From assembly GCA_035798135.1 (NCBI GenBank), contig JAPFBR010000001.1:124001-188000 (forward strand): DNA of 64,000 nt. The letters run 5' to 3'. The stretch is from Sediminicola sp035798135 (lineage in GTDB: Bacteria; Bacteroidota; Bacteroidia; Flavobacteriales; Flavobacteriaceae). The notes beneath the pieces are model-generated. The model did not search any database, was not told where the DNA came from, and saw only the letters and a program-made list of their open reading frames with translations. A program made the translations under genes and the position numbers. Shown here in pieces: positions 1 to 8,811 of this stretch (the stretch's first letter is position 1; each line of letters opens with the position of its first letter).

Positions 1-1
1 A

Positions 2-127
2 GATACTTTAAACGATCTGAATAATGAAAAAATTAAATTATTGAAAATCAAAAATGATGTGGATCATTACGAGGACATCCAATATATTGAAGCTTTTCAA
101 CCTTTTTTAAAAAACATAAAAATATGA
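2..127 (+). CDS. C-terminus of a DUF2064/TIGR04282-type glycosyltransferase (partial)
   Basis: An open frame enters from the left edge and stops at 125-127 (TGA), giving about 41 C-terminal residues. The tail contains the segment KNDVDHYEDI, which resembles the 'DvDt.eDl' ending of the DUF2064 family; one branch of that family (TIGR04282) is the arsenosugar-cluster glycosyltransferase. Its stop overlaps the ATG of the next gene in an ATGA, so the two are translationally coupled. The identification rests on this short tail plus the context (ArsM and a second arsenosugar-type glycosyltransferase follow). The body of the protein lies outside the window. Confidence 0.55.
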   Translation, partial: DTLNDLNNEKIKLLKIKNDVDHYEDIQYIEAFQPFLKNIKI

Positions 128-939
128 CATTAAAACAATTGGAAGAGTCCACGGCCTACTTAAAGCACAAAGGTTTCGATGCCCCTGAACTTGGGATTGT
201 ACTGGGAACCGGACTTGGAAAATTAGTGGCGGAAATTGAAAATCCAATAGAAGCCCATTACAACCATATTCCATTTTTCCCATTGGCAACCGTGGAGTTC
301 CATACCGGAAAACTGATCTATGGCACCATTGAGGGAAAAAAGGTGGTAGTGATGCAAGGTCGTTTTCATATGTACGAGGGGTATGATTTGGTTGATGTCA
401 CTTATCCCATTAGGGTAATGCACCAACTGGGGATCAAAAATCTGTTTATCTCCAATGCGGCTGGGGCCGTAAACCTCAACTTTAAAAAAGGGGATATCAT
501 GCTGATCGAGGACCATATCAACCTCCAGGGGGGATCACCCTTAGCTTTTAAGAACGTGGCGGAATTTGGAGATCGATTTGTAGACATGAGTGAACCTTAC
601 GATCTTACTATGCGCAAGAAGGTAGAAGCCATTGCCATAAGAGAAAATATTTCCCTTAAAAAAGGGGTATACGCTTCCGTTGTTGGTCCACAATTGGAAA
701 CCAAAGCGGAATACAGAATGATAAAATTAATTGGAGCAGATGCCGTTGGCATGAGCACTGTACCTGAAGTGATAGCAGCCAATCACCTCCAATTACCAGT
801 CTTGGCAGTGTCCGTCCTTACCGATGAATGCGACCCAGACAATCTGAAACCAGTAAATATTGCAGAAATTATTGCAATTGCGGGAGAGACGGAACCAAAA
901 ATGATTAAATTATTTAAAGAATTAATAAAAGAAATATGA
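124..939 (+). CDS. Purine nucleoside phosphorylase (PNP/MTAP superfamily), arsenosugar cluster
   Basis: This 271-residue protein has the length and motifs of trimeric nucleoside phosphorylases: phosphate-binding GTGLG (28-32), QGRFHMYEGY (78-87), SNAAG (110-114) and the substrate-binding GPQLETKAEYR (188-198). The family cleaves a purine nucleoside with phosphate to free base and (deoxy)ribose-1-phosphate in the cytoplasm. At the base-recognition position the sequence reads LTDE (Asp234), where 6-oxopurine-specific PNPs have TN and methylthioadenosine phosphorylases have TD; I infer a preference for adenine-type nucleosides. It overlaps both neighbours by 4 bases (ATGA) and sits directly before arsM. 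The inferred role is removal of adenine from the 5'-deoxy-5'-dimethylarsinoyl-adenosine intermediate. The superfamily call is firm; the substrate is an inference. Confidence 0.9.
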   Translation: MTLKQLEESTAYLKHKGFDAPELGIVLGTGLGKLVAEIENPIEAHYNHIPFFPLATVEFHTGKLIYGTIEGKKVVVMQGRFHMYEGYDLVDVTYPIRVMHQLGIKNLFISNAAGAVNLNFKKGDIMLIEDHINLQGGSPLAFKNVAEFGDRFVDMSEPYDLTMRKKVEAIAIRENISLKKGVYASVVGPQLETKAEYRMIKLIGADAVGMSTVPEVIAANHLQLPVLAVSVLTDECDPDNLKPVNIAEIIAIAGETEPKMIKLFKELIKEI

Positions 940-1901
940 GTTATTTAAACGCTACAAACGACCTATACAAAGATGCAGCATTAACCCCGGACGTGGGTCT
1001 GTGTTGTACTACGAATCCTGTATGGCAGTTTCCCGGCCTTTCCATTCCCAAGATAATGCAGGAAATGAACTATGGTTGCGGAAGTACGGTTTCAGCCCAA
1101 GATTTGGTGAATAATCCAAAAGTGCTCTATGTCGGTGTTGGAGGCGGAATGGAGCTGTTACAATTCTCTTACTTTTCAAGACAAAAAGGTGGTGTAACAG
1201 GAGTAGATGTGGTTGATGAGATGTTGGAGGCTTCCAAAAATAATTTCAAGATTGCCGAAGAAGAAAACGAGTGGTTCAAGAGTGAGTTTGTTGATCTGGT
1301 AAAAGGAGATGCACTTAATTTACCTGTGGCAGACGAAAGTATTGATGTTGCAGCCCAAAACTGTTTATTCAATATATTCAAGGCCGAAGATCTCCAAAAG
1401 GCTGTAGCGGAAATGTACCGGGTTTTAAAACCACAAGGCAGATTGGTGATGAGCGATCCAATTTGCGAGCAACCTATGAACGAAGAATTACGGAATGATG
1501 ATAGGCTTCGTGCCCTTTGTCTTAGCGGTAGTATTCCTATGAAGGGCTATATCAAGGCATTGACCGATGCAGGTTTCGGGACCATAGAGATCAGGGCACG
1601 CAAATCGTACCGGGTACTTTCCCCCAACCACTACCCTACTAAAGAATTAATTTATATAGAGTCTATTGAGATAGCGGCTATTAAGGACCCAATGCCAGCG
1701 GATGGACCTTGTGTGTTTACTGGTAAAACAGCTATTTATTATGGTGATGAACCATATTTTGATGATAAGAATGGACATGTTTTAATGCAAAACCAACCTT
1801 TGGCGATCTGCGATAAAACGGCGGCTGCCTTGGCCAAGGCCAACGACCAAATACATATTAGCGAAAGTACCTGGCATTATAACGGGGGCGGATGCTGCTA
1901 G
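936..1901 (+). CDS. arsM: Arsenosugar-type arsenite S-adenosylmethionine methyltransferase ArsM
   Basis: A 321-residue class I SAM-dependent methyltransferase. The SAM-binding motif I is VLYVGVGGGMEL (63-74), followed by GVDVVDEML and the acidic NLPVADESIDV region. Cysteines fit arsenic binding: the pair C23-C24 (GLCCTTNPVW), C48 in NYGCGST, one in AAQNCLFN, one in LCLSGS, and a C-terminal GGGCC. The C-terminal Cys-rich tail and the length match the ArsM branch found in arsenosugar clusters. It methylates As(III) stepwise to dimethylated arsenic in the cytoplasm. The start overlaps the phosphorylase stop (ATGA at 936-939). The radical SAM partner ArsS, expected in such clusters, is not in the window and would lie further upstream. 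Confidence 0.87.
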   Translation: MSYLNATNDLYKDAALTPDVGLCCTTNPVWQFPGLSIPKIMQEMNYGCGSTVSAQDLVNNPKVLYVGVGGGMELLQFSYFSRQKGGVTGVDVVDEMLEASKNNFKIAEEENEWFKSEFVDLVKGDALNLPVADESIDVAAQNCLFNIFKAEDLQKAVAEMYRVLKPQGRLVMSDPICEQPMNEELRNDDRLRALCLSGSIPMKGYIKALTDAGFGTIEIRARKSYRVLSPNHYPTKELIYIESIEIAAIKDPMPADGPCVFTGKTAIYYGDEPYFDDKNGHVLMQNQPLAICDKTAAALAKANDQIHISESTWHYNGGGCC

Positions 1902-1984
1902 TTGCAATTTTCAATTAGTAAAGCTGTCTGCTTGTAAGGTTAGCCTGTAATTATATACTAATGAATTAAATTTTACAGAATCCT

Positions 1985-2740
1985 ATGAATCTTATCGTAA
2001 AACATATTTTTACTCTGGTGGTGGTGATCACAGGATTTACCCTTGTTAATGCCAAATCCCTTGGAAATGATGAAGGCCCTATGGCCATTCAAAAAGCTGA
2101 TTACTCCACTTGGGATAAGCTATTAAAAAAATATGTTGACAATGATGGCAATATAGATTACACAAACTTTCGGAAGGAAATTGGATTACTAAATAAATAT
2201 TTGGAGCAACAGGCCAAAAATCCAGTTTCGGACTATGAAACCATAGAAAGCAAACTTGTCTATTATATTAATTTGTACAATGCGGCTACCGTAAAATTAA
2301 TTCTCGACAATTATCCGATTGGCAGTATCAAGGACCTCAAACGCCCATGGAATAGAGAGGTAGTGACACTTCAAGGCAAGCAACTTTCCCTTGGGGATAT
2401 TGAACACAATATTTTGCGAAAAATGGAAGAGCCCAGAATTCATTTCGCAATTAATTGTGCTTCTAATTCCTGTCCAAAACTTTTAAATGAAGCATATACC
2501 GTTGAAAAATTAGAGGAGCAATTGGAAAATTCGGCAAGAAGTTTTGTGAATGATACTAAAAGGAACATCATCACGAAGGAGCAAGCAATGTTATCCCAAA
2601 TCTTCAAGTGGTTCAAAAAAGACTTTACAGATGAGATGTCATTGACAGAGTACATTAATCAATATTCCACCATTAAAATCACAGAAGAAACCGACATCAA
2701 ATATATCAACTACGATTGGAGCCTGAATGCAACAAAATGA
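1985..2740 (+). CDS. DUF547 domain protein, exported
   Basis: 251 residues. An N-terminal signal peptide (hydrophobic residues about 5-22, cleavage probably after NA-KS) precedes a DUF547 domain with its typical signatures: YYINLYNAATVKLIL, LSLGDIEHNILR, RIHFAINCASNSCP. The conserved Asn/Cys/Ser/His residues have been compared with papain-like or transglutaminase folds, but the activity of the family is unknown. The last 14 bases overlap the next glycosyltransferase, so it belongs to the same transcription unit as arsM and the glycosyltransferase. DUF547 genes recur next to arsenosugar genes in Bacteroidetes and Cyanobacteria, but no step has been assigned to them. Placement in the periplasm or outer envelope is inferred from the signal peptide. 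Confidence 0.85.
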   Translation: MNLIVKHIFTLVVVITGFTLVNAKSLGNDEGPMAIQKADYSTWDKLLKKYVDNDGNIDYTNFRKEIGLLNKYLEQQAKNPVSDYETIESKLVYYINLYNAATVKLILDNYPIGSIKDLKRPWNREVVTLQGKQLSLGDIEHNILRKMEEPRIHFAINCASNSCPKLLNEAYTVEKLEEQLENSARSFVNDTKRNIITKEQAMLSQIFKWFKKDFTDEMSLTEYINQYSTIKITEETDIKYINYDWSLNATK

Positions 2741-3434
2741 TTTCCTTAAAATAAGTGTTATCCTACCCGTACTCAACGAAGCTGAGCATATAGGTGGTTT
2801 ATTGAAATTTCTCAATAACAGTTGCAATTGTGTTCACATAAAGGAGATCATTGTAGTAGATGGTGGCAGCACAGATAAAACTCCCAAGATAGTAGAAGAA
2901 TATGGTGCCACCCTTGCATATTCGAACAAAGGTAGGGCTAAGCAAATGAACAAAGGGGCAGAATTGGCCACTGGCTCTATACTATACTTTTTACACGCCG
3001 ATACCTATCCACCTAAAAATTTTGATGTACATATCATCAAGGCAGTAGCATTAGGAAACCCTGCTGGGTGCTTTCGCATGAAATTCGATTCCAACAACTG
3101 GCTCCTAAGAGCCTCAGGATGGCTCACTAGGATCAACCTCAAAGTTTGTCGTGGTGGCGACCAATCCTTGTTCATTACCAAGGAACTCTGGGACAGGTCA
3201 TCAGGGTTCAATGAGGCCTATATTATTTATGAGGACAGCGAATTTATTGGTCGACTTTATAAATTAGGGAGCTTCGAGGTATTACCCCAACAGGTGGTAA
3301 CTTCAGCTAGAAAATACAATAAGAATGGCACCATTAGGTTGCAATATCATTTTGGTGTAATCCATTTTATAAAATTACTGGGGGCCAGTCCGGAGCGCCT
3401 ATACCGCTATTACAAAAAAAACATTGTGGCCTAA
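2727..3434 (+). CDS. TIGR04283-type family 2 glycosyltransferase (arsenosugar cluster)
   Basis: A compact 235-residue GT-A glycosyltransferase without membrane segments. It opens with ISVILPVLNEAEHIGG, has VVDGGSTDKT for nucleotide binding and FLHADT as the DxD-like metal site, and carries the CRGGDQSLFI motif. This short, soluble form is the one named for arsenosugar biosynthesis clusters. The likely role is attachment of a glyceryl or sugar group to the dimethylarsinoyl-ribose core; the donor is unknown. It overlaps the DUF547 gene by 14 bases and ends only 5 bases from the convergent amidase gene. Family call firm; acceptor inferred from context. Confidence 0.85.
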   Translation: MQQNDFLKISVILPVLNEAEHIGGLLKFLNNSCNCVHIKEIIVVDGGSTDKTPKIVEEYGATLAYSNKGRAKQMNKGAELATGSILYFLHADTYPPKNFDVHIIKAVALGNPAGCFRMKFDSNNWLLRASGWLTRINLKVCRGGDQSLFITKELWDRSSGFNEAYIIYEDSEFIGRLYKLGSFEVLPQQVVTSARKYNKNGTIRLQYHFGVIHFIKLLGASPERLYRYYKKNIVA

Positions 3435-3439
3435 GGCAC

Positions 3440-4504
3440 TTAGTTCCTAGTCTGATAATCCAAAAGTACCCCTTCGGAGATCCATTTTGCTAAAGCCTGT
3501 CTATTATCAGGATCTAATATCCTTCTTTGGTCTTTAACATTTTTTATGTTCCCTATTTCAATATATACCATGGCCGGATGAGTCTTTTTTACGAGGTACA
3601 GATTGGTGCGATCCTCAAAAGTACCCGAATACTCCCTATTGGGTTGATATTTCTGATATTTGTTCTGAAAGGTGGTATGTATGTTCTCTGCAAATCTCTT
3701 TCCATTCTTACTTTTCTCATGGTGATAAAAGAAAACATCGATATTTTGCCCACTACTGCGACTATCCACATGTGTAACAATTAGTCGCTGGTATTTGTTT
3801 ATATTTTCCGCATACAAAGTATTTACGACATCTACCCGCTGTTTAAGTCTAGCCAATTGATTCAATGGTATTACCTGTGCTGGATAGGTAACCTCATCCC
3901 TATCTATTTCCAAAATTCGTTCATCCCGAATCCCATCATTGGGGTCACGAATGATGATATAAACCTTTGCTCCACGTGACATTAATTCTCTCGCCAGACG
4001 CAATGTGATGTCATAGGCATATTCGTCCTCCGCAATAATTTTTCCTTCATAGTTTTCGACTGCCCCGGGATCTGGCCCACCATGACCTGAAATGAGATAA
4101 TATACCGCCCCTTCCAACTCCTTGCCCATATTGGGAACAAGTGCGTATTTCTTCCCGAAAATAGCGTATTCGGTCTCATTGCCAATAAGCTTTCTTTCGG
4201 TCGACCTTTTTAGAATGGTATCCACAACGGTCACCTCTTCTTCCACAAAAGGAGGCAAGATATATTTACGGCCCTCGTAGAGCTGAATGCTATCCCGCAG
4301 ATTATCTTTGTTCAAAGCCACGAAGTGCCCATAATGTTTTATAGGGTCCATGCCTTGTTTTCTAAGAATAGAGAATATGCCATCCCCTTTTTCGGCAATT
4401 ACAGTTCTAGCTGAATTTTGGGGGAAAACGGAAAGTGTTGATAAGACAATTATCAATACTAGGAAGCTACTTCTTTTGGGGTACACGGTGCTAATTTTGC
4501 TCAA
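3440..4504 (-). CDS. N-acetylmuramoyl-L-alanine amidase, exported
   Basis: About 354 residues. An N-terminal hydrophobic segment (FLVLIIVLSTLSVFPQ) is followed by a LysM-like region (GDGIFSILRKQG ... GRKYILPPF) and an Amidase_3 domain. The zinc ligands and catalytic residues are visible: SGHGGPDPGA (His), EDEYAYDI (Glu), THVDS (His) and the terminal YIEIGNI (catalytic Glu). The enzyme cleaves the bond between muramic acid and the stem peptide in periplasmic peptidoglycan. The frame begins with TTG at 4504; a GTG at 4486, just before YPKRSS, is an equally plausible start. It lies 57 bases downstream of the GH113-like gene on the same strand. Confidence 0.85.
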   Translation of the reverse strand: MSKISTVYPKRSSFLVLIIVLSTLSVFPQNSARTVIAEKGDGIFSILRKQGMDPIKHYGHFVALNKDNLRDSIQLYEGRKYILPPFVEEEVTVVDTILKRSTERKLIGNETEYAIFGKKYALVPNMGKELEGAVYYLISGHGGPDPGAVENYEGKIIAEDEYAYDITLRLARELMSRGAKVYIIIRDPNDGIRDERILEIDRDEVTYPAQVIPLNQLARLKQRVDVVNTLYAENINKYQRLIVTHVDSRSSGQNIDVFFYHHEKSKNGKRFAENIHTTFQNKYQKYQPNREYSGTFEDRTNLYLVKKTHPAMVYIEIGNIKNVKDQRRILDPDNRQALAKWISEGVLLDYQTRN

Positions 4505-4561
4505 ATATTATCAAAAATAATGACCACTTCCAAAAAGGATTGCTTCAAATGCACAAAAAGA

Positions 4562-5563
4562 TCAATGATTTTTATAAAAGGTCCTGATTATGTCTTCTGC
4601 AGGCTTATTCTGAGGGGTAAATCTATTGTCACTACCTCCGCCTGCAGATTTATGGTCCAAAAACCATTTCCATACAAAGCCTCCATGAAACCAATCTTCT
4701 CTCCAGAAAGATTCAAATATGGCCTTCGTGGCATTGGCCTGTGCTTGGAGGTTTACATCATCCTTACTGTGATCCACCAACCATGGGCGTTTGGCAGTAT
4801 AATCATTACTTCTATAGCCATATTCGGTAAACAGGATGGGCCTGTTCATGCCTTTGGATAACGACATAAGCTTTTCCTTATAAGGCCTCCAACCCACAAC
4901 CAATTGCTCCACGGAGGGGGTCCTCTCATCTGACAATGGGAAATAGGCATCCACGCCTATATAATCCAAATCCTTCCAAAAAGGGGTCCGCTCGTATTCA
5001 TCCCAATTGGCCGCATAGGTCAGCTTACCTTTATAAATTGCACGTATTTGTTTCACCAAGCCATGCCAATAGGCTGGCCTGTTCTCAATAAATTTTTCCA
5101 ATTCCGTTCCAATACAAAAGAATTCCGTTTGTGTTTCTTGTGCCAGTTCTGCATATGCCATGATGAAATTGGTATAAGAGGCTTCCAAAGTCTTCCAATC
5201 TTCTTCTGAGTTCATTTTTAAGGTGCCCGTAAATGTCCCTTTCCAAATCCATATTTGGGGCTTCATCATTACCCTTAATCCATTTTTATGAAGTAACTCA
5301 ATGTATTGCTTAGCGCCTTTTTTGGTCTCCCCAAACCACTGTCTTTCCGTGTCAAAAATAATTTCCGGGGAGCCCACGTCCCTAATAAAGCCAAAGGGCA
5401 TAACGGCCGCTGATTCTGCGTTGATCTTTAATAGTGCCTCCACATGTTCTTGGGAAGCCTGATTTCTTGAGGCCACAAAACTCACCCCGTTAATTTTTTT
5501 GTTATCCTGACTTATACATGACAGTTGTAAGGTGAATAGGATTAGGAGGATCAGGTTTTTCAT
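4562..5563 (-). CDS. GH113-like glycoside hydrolase lipoprotein
   Basis: About 333 residues from the preferred start at 5563, chosen because MKNLILLILFTLQLSC gives a clean lipoprotein signal (lipobox LQLSC); an upstream ATG at 5608 would add 15 residues that disrupt it. The body is a TIM-barrel glycosidase resembling GH113 mannanases, with KPQIWIWKG, FFCIGTELEKF (candidate acid/base Glu), LDYIGVDAYFPL and ILFTEYGYRS (candidate nucleophile Glu) at the expected strand ends. The predicted location is the outer membrane or periplasm. The substrate could be a mannan, but relatives also occur next to cell-wall genes, and the amidase downstream hints at that alternative. Glycosidase call good; substrate uncertain. 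Confidence 0.75.
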   Translation of the reverse strand: MKNLILLILFTLQLSCISQDNKKINGVSFVASRNQASQEHVEALLKINAESAAVMPFGFIRDVGSPEIIFDTERQWFGETKKGAKQYIELLHKNGLRVMMKPQIWIWKGTFTGTLKMNSEEDWKTLEASYTNFIMAYAELAQETQTEFFCIGTELEKFIENRPAYWHGLVKQIRAIYKGKLTYAANWDEYERTPFWKDLDYIGVDAYFPLSDERTPSVEQLVVGWRPYKEKLMSLSKGMNRPILFTEYGYRSNDYTAKRPWLVDHSKDDVNLQAQANATKAIFESFWREDWFHGGFVWKWFLDHKSAGGGSDNRFTPQNKPAEDIIRTFYKNH

Positions 5564-5731
5564 AGTACTAAAATACTGCAAATTGGTATTAGACGAACAA
5601 CAAATCACCTACATTAACATAAACCTAATACATTACATTTAGGATGGCCCATATTTAAACTACTTATAAATAAGCCCCAAGAATTAAGTTCTTATATTTA
5701 AGCACGACTTAAGCAACAACCTATTCAGAAC

Positions 5732-7078
5732 ATGGAGCATATTGTTATTATTGGCAATGGAATAGCCGGGATTACCGCTGCCAGACATATTAGAAAGCTT
5801 TCAGATAAAAAAGTAACCATAGTTTCAGCGGAGACAGATCACTTTTTTGCCCGCACAGCCCTGATGTACGTTTATATGGGCCATATGCAGTTTGAGCATA
5901 TTAAACCTTATGAAGATTTCTTTTGGGATAGGAATAGTTTGATTCTGGTAAATGACTTTGTAACCAAGGTAGATTATAAATCGAAAAAAATTGAACTGGC
6001 CAATTCTGAACCCATTGGATATGATAAATTGATCATCGCAACCGGCTCCAAGCCCAATAAGTTTGGCTGGCCGGGACAAGACCTGAAAGGGGTACAAGGC
6101 TTGTATTCCAAACAGGATCTCGACGCATTAGAATTGCACGCACCCAACAAAGAAGTATGTTCAAGAGCCGTAATCGTTGGTGGCGGACTTATAGGAATAG
6201 AATTGGCAGAAATGCTGAGAAGTAGAAAGATCCCCGTAACATTTTTGGTGCGGGAGGAAAGCTTTTGGAATGGGGTACTTCCCAAGGGTGAATCTGAAAT
6301 GGTCAATGAACATATTTTAGAGCATCATATAGATTTACAACTCAACACAAACCTAAAAGAAATACTATCCGATGAAAATGGCCATGCCAAAGCTGTTGTC
6401 ACTGATAAGGGAGAAACTATTGAATGCAACCTTGTAGGCCTTACGGCCGGTGTCACCCCAAATATAGATTTTCTTGATGGCTCCGGTATAGCGCTGGGCA
6501 AAGGTGTGAAGGTTAACCGCATGTTGCAAACCAATATTCAGGACATCTATTCAATTGGTGACTGTGCGGAACAACACGAACCTATTGGCAACAGAAAACC
6601 TGTTGAAGCGGTTTGGTATACGGGCCGAATGATGGGCGAAACTGTGGCCCAGACCATATGCGGCAACCCAACTCCGTATAATCCAGGGCACTGGTTCAAC
6701 TCTGCCAAATTTTTGGATATTGAATACCAAACCTATGGATGGGTATTCAGTGAGCGAAATATAAAACCTTATGAAGAACATTTCCATTGGAGACATGAGC
6801 ATGAAAAAGTGTGCATCACCATTTCTTTCCATAAAGAATCCAAGAAATTTTTGGGAATCAATACTTTTGGTATTCGAATGAGACATGAAATAATCGACAA
6901 ATGGTTAACAGAAAGCAAATCTGTTGAGCATGTAATGGCCCACTTACGGGATGCCAATTTTGATCCTGAATTTTATACCTCCTATGAAAAATCAATAGTA
7001 GCAAAATACAATGAACGATTTAAGGCGTCCATTGGTTTAAAAAAGAAAAGTTTAAAAAGAATATTTTTCAATGCATAA
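5732..7078 (+). CDS. FAD/NAD(P)-dependent oxidoreductase
   Basis: A 448-residue pyridine nucleotide-disulfide-type flavoprotein. It has an N-terminal FAD site (VIIGNGIAGITAARHI, about 4-19), the central IIATGS motif, a second Rossmann site for NAD(P)H (AVIVGGGLIGIELAEML, about 147-163), and the FAD-closing DIYSIGDCAE. No redox-active CxxxxC is present, so it resembles rubredoxin/ferredoxin reductases and the flavoprotein part of nitrite reductases rather than thioredoxin reductases. The C-terminal ~150 residues form an additional domain. The gene ends 12 bases before a membrane iron-sulfur protein, so the two probably exchange electrons. Electron acceptor unknown. Confidence 0.85.
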   Translation: MEHIVIIGNGIAGITAARHIRKLSDKKVTIVSAETDHFFARTALMYVYMGHMQFEHIKPYEDFFWDRNSLILVNDFVTKVDYKSKKIELANSEPIGYDKLIIATGSKPNKFGWPGQDLKGVQGLYSKQDLDALELHAPNKEVCSRAVIVGGGLIGIELAEMLRSRKIPVTFLVREESFWNGVLPKGESEMVNEHILEHHIDLQLNTNLKEILSDENGHAKAVVTDKGETIECNLVGLTAGVTPNIDFLDGSGIALGKGVKVNRMLQTNIQDIYSIGDCAEQHEPIGNRKPVEAVWYTGRMMGETVAQTICGNPTPYNPGHWFNSAKFLDIEYQTYGWVFSERNIKPYEEHFHWRHEHEKVCITISFHKESKKFLGINTFGIRMRHEIIDKWLTESKSVEHVMAHLRDANFDPEFYTSYEKSIVAKYNERFKASIGLKKKSLKRIFFNA

Positions 7079-7090
7079 CCTCCTTTCCTG

Positions 7091-8683
7091 ATGAGCACAT
7101 ACGACAAAAACATGGCCTTAACCGGCACCCCGCCGAAATCCTTGACTCTAGGCCAGAAAATGGCGACTCTGCTGGGAATGAGTGGACTTACCATCCTCGT
7201 TCTCGCCATTTTTAATGTTAATTTCCCTCAAAAAGGATTTTGGCTAACTGCATCACTATCAGCCATTATTTTAGGTGTTGTATGGTTTTCTGCAGCGGCC
7301 TATGCCCATACCCAAAAAGGAATTAAAAATGATGGGGTTTGGTTTAAATCCATTTCCAGTAGAGGGATATGGGCCTGGATGGCCGGCATAGCCCTTACTT
7401 CATTTTATATTATACTCTATTTTTATCCTCAATATCTCGGACTGGCCAAATCTGGTGATAATACTGGGGTCATCTCTTTTTTTGACCCCCTGAGCAAACT
7501 CCTTAGCGGGAATCCCGCAAGCCAATGGTTTGTTTATGGTACACTCTATACTGTCGCCATTTTGGCTTTTGGTATTAAATTTATTTGGAAATACCGCCAT
7601 AATAGGTATGAGATGATACGGACCTCCAGCGTTATGTTTTTCCAAACTGCTTTCGCTTTTCTTATTCCAGAATTTATGTCGAGGATGAACAGTGAAACCT
7701 TTTCCCTGCCATATTACGACCTAAAGAACATTTGGCCACTCAACTATTACAACTTTGAACGATACCGGGTCAATAGCATGATTGAGGCTGGGGATATAGG
7801 ATTGTTTATGCTTATTTTTGGAGTCCTTTCCATCTTTGTCATTACCCCTATCCTAACCTACAAATATGGAAAACGATGGTATTGCTCTTGGGTATGTGGA
7901 TGTGGAGGCTTGGCCGAAACAGCCGGGGATTCATTTAGACATTTGAGTGACAAGACCCAAAAAGCATGGAAAATTGAAAGATGGGTGGTGCACAGTGTCG
8001 TGGTATTTGTAACCTTAATGACCACTGCCGTCATATATTCCTATCTGGGAAATGACACTAGCCAATATTGGTTGACCAAAAACATATTTTTATTAGGGGT
8101 AGCCGGCCTCTTGACGTTGGTCTTTGGTTGGGTGATGCTTTTTAAAAGAAAGGAACTTCAAAAAGATGCCCGCTATGGCGCCATTGGCTATTTTACCATT
8201 ATCATTGCCCTTATTGGGTTCCACTACCTTAGTGGAGATGGACAGGTCTTTTTATTTAAAGCGGAAACCCTAAGAAGGACCTATGGGTTCTTGATAGGCA
8301 GCATCTTCTCTGGTGTTATAGGCACAGGGTTCTATCCGATTTTTGGAAATAGGGTGTGGTGCAGGTTTGGTTGCCCCATGGCCGCAATCCTTGGGTTCCA
8401 ACAACGCCTTTTTTCTAGGTTCAGGATAACCACCAACGGCGGACAATGTATTTCTTGTGGCAACTGTTCCACGTATTGTGAAATGGGGATAGATGTTAGG
8501 GCCTATGCGCAAAAGGGAGAAAACATAGTTAGATCTAGTTGTGTTGGCTGCGGTATTTGTTCGGCCGTTTGTCCACGTGGCGTTTTAAAATTGGAAAATG
8601 GACCGGAAACAGGTCGTGTAAATCCAACTGAAATCCTTTTGGGCAACGATGTAGACCTTATGGATTTGGTCAATCAGAAATAA
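7091..8683 (+). CDS. Membrane 4Fe-4S ferredoxin-type protein (NapH/CcoG-like)
   Basis: 530 residues with several membrane spans, for example near 30-70, 94-115, 148-166, 233-256, 300-320, 330-350, 363-380 and 400-418. Cysteine clusters follow the NapH/NosR/CcoG plan: C265, C269 and C271 (WYCSWVCGCGG); C424 and C428 (WCRFGCPM); then two ferredoxin sets, C453/C456/C459/C463 (CISCGNCSTYC) and C484/C487/C490/C494 (CVGCGICSAVC followed by PRG). Such proteins carry electrons between a quinol or a soluble reductase and a partner at the membrane. The partner here is probably the flavoprotein 12 bases upstream. No terminal reductase is encoded nearby, so the pathway remains open. Confidence 0.82.
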   Translation: MSTYDKNMALTGTPPKSLTLGQKMATLLGMSGLTILVLAIFNVNFPQKGFWLTASLSAIILGVVWFSAAAYAHTQKGIKNDGVWFKSISSRGIWAWMAGIALTSFYIILYFYPQYLGLAKSGDNTGVISFFDPLSKLLSGNPASQWFVYGTLYTVAILAFGIKFIWKYRHNRYEMIRTSSVMFFQTAFAFLIPEFMSRMNSETFSLPYYDLKNIWPLNYYNFERYRVNSMIEAGDIGLFMLIFGVLSIFVITPILTYKYGKRWYCSWVCGCGGLAETAGDSFRHLSDKTQKAWKIERWVVHSVVVFVTLMTTAVIYSYLGNDTSQYWLTKNIFLLGVAGLLTLVFGWVMLFKRKELQKDARYGAIGYFTIIIALIGFHYLSGDGQVFLFKAETLRRTYGFLIGSIFSGVIGTGFYPIFGNRVWCRFGCPMAAILGFQQRLFSRFRITTNGGQCISCGNCSTYCEMGIDVRAYAQKGENIVRSSCVGCGICSAVCPRGVLKLENGPETGRVNPTEILLGNDVDLMDLVNQK

Positions 8684-8704
8684 AAAAACATTATTGTTTC
8701 CGTA

Positions 8705-8734
8705 TTGTCATTATCAGCAAGTTATCTACTTTTG
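8705..8734 (+). promoter_or_regulatory. Bacteroidetes-type promoter for the glycosyltransferase genes
   Basis: TTG at 8705-8707 and TACTTTTG at 8727-8734 are 19 bases apart, an excellent match to the flavobacterial -33/-7 consensus (TTG ... TAnnTTTG). Transcription would begin near 8740, about 70 bases before the first glycosyltransferase. Confidence 0.6.
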
Positions 8735-8811
8735 TCCGCTTTTTAAAATGATGAAAAGCAATAGGATTTCACCAAAGAAGGAAGGACAGTCCCCTGTCCA
8801 AAATTAGCATA

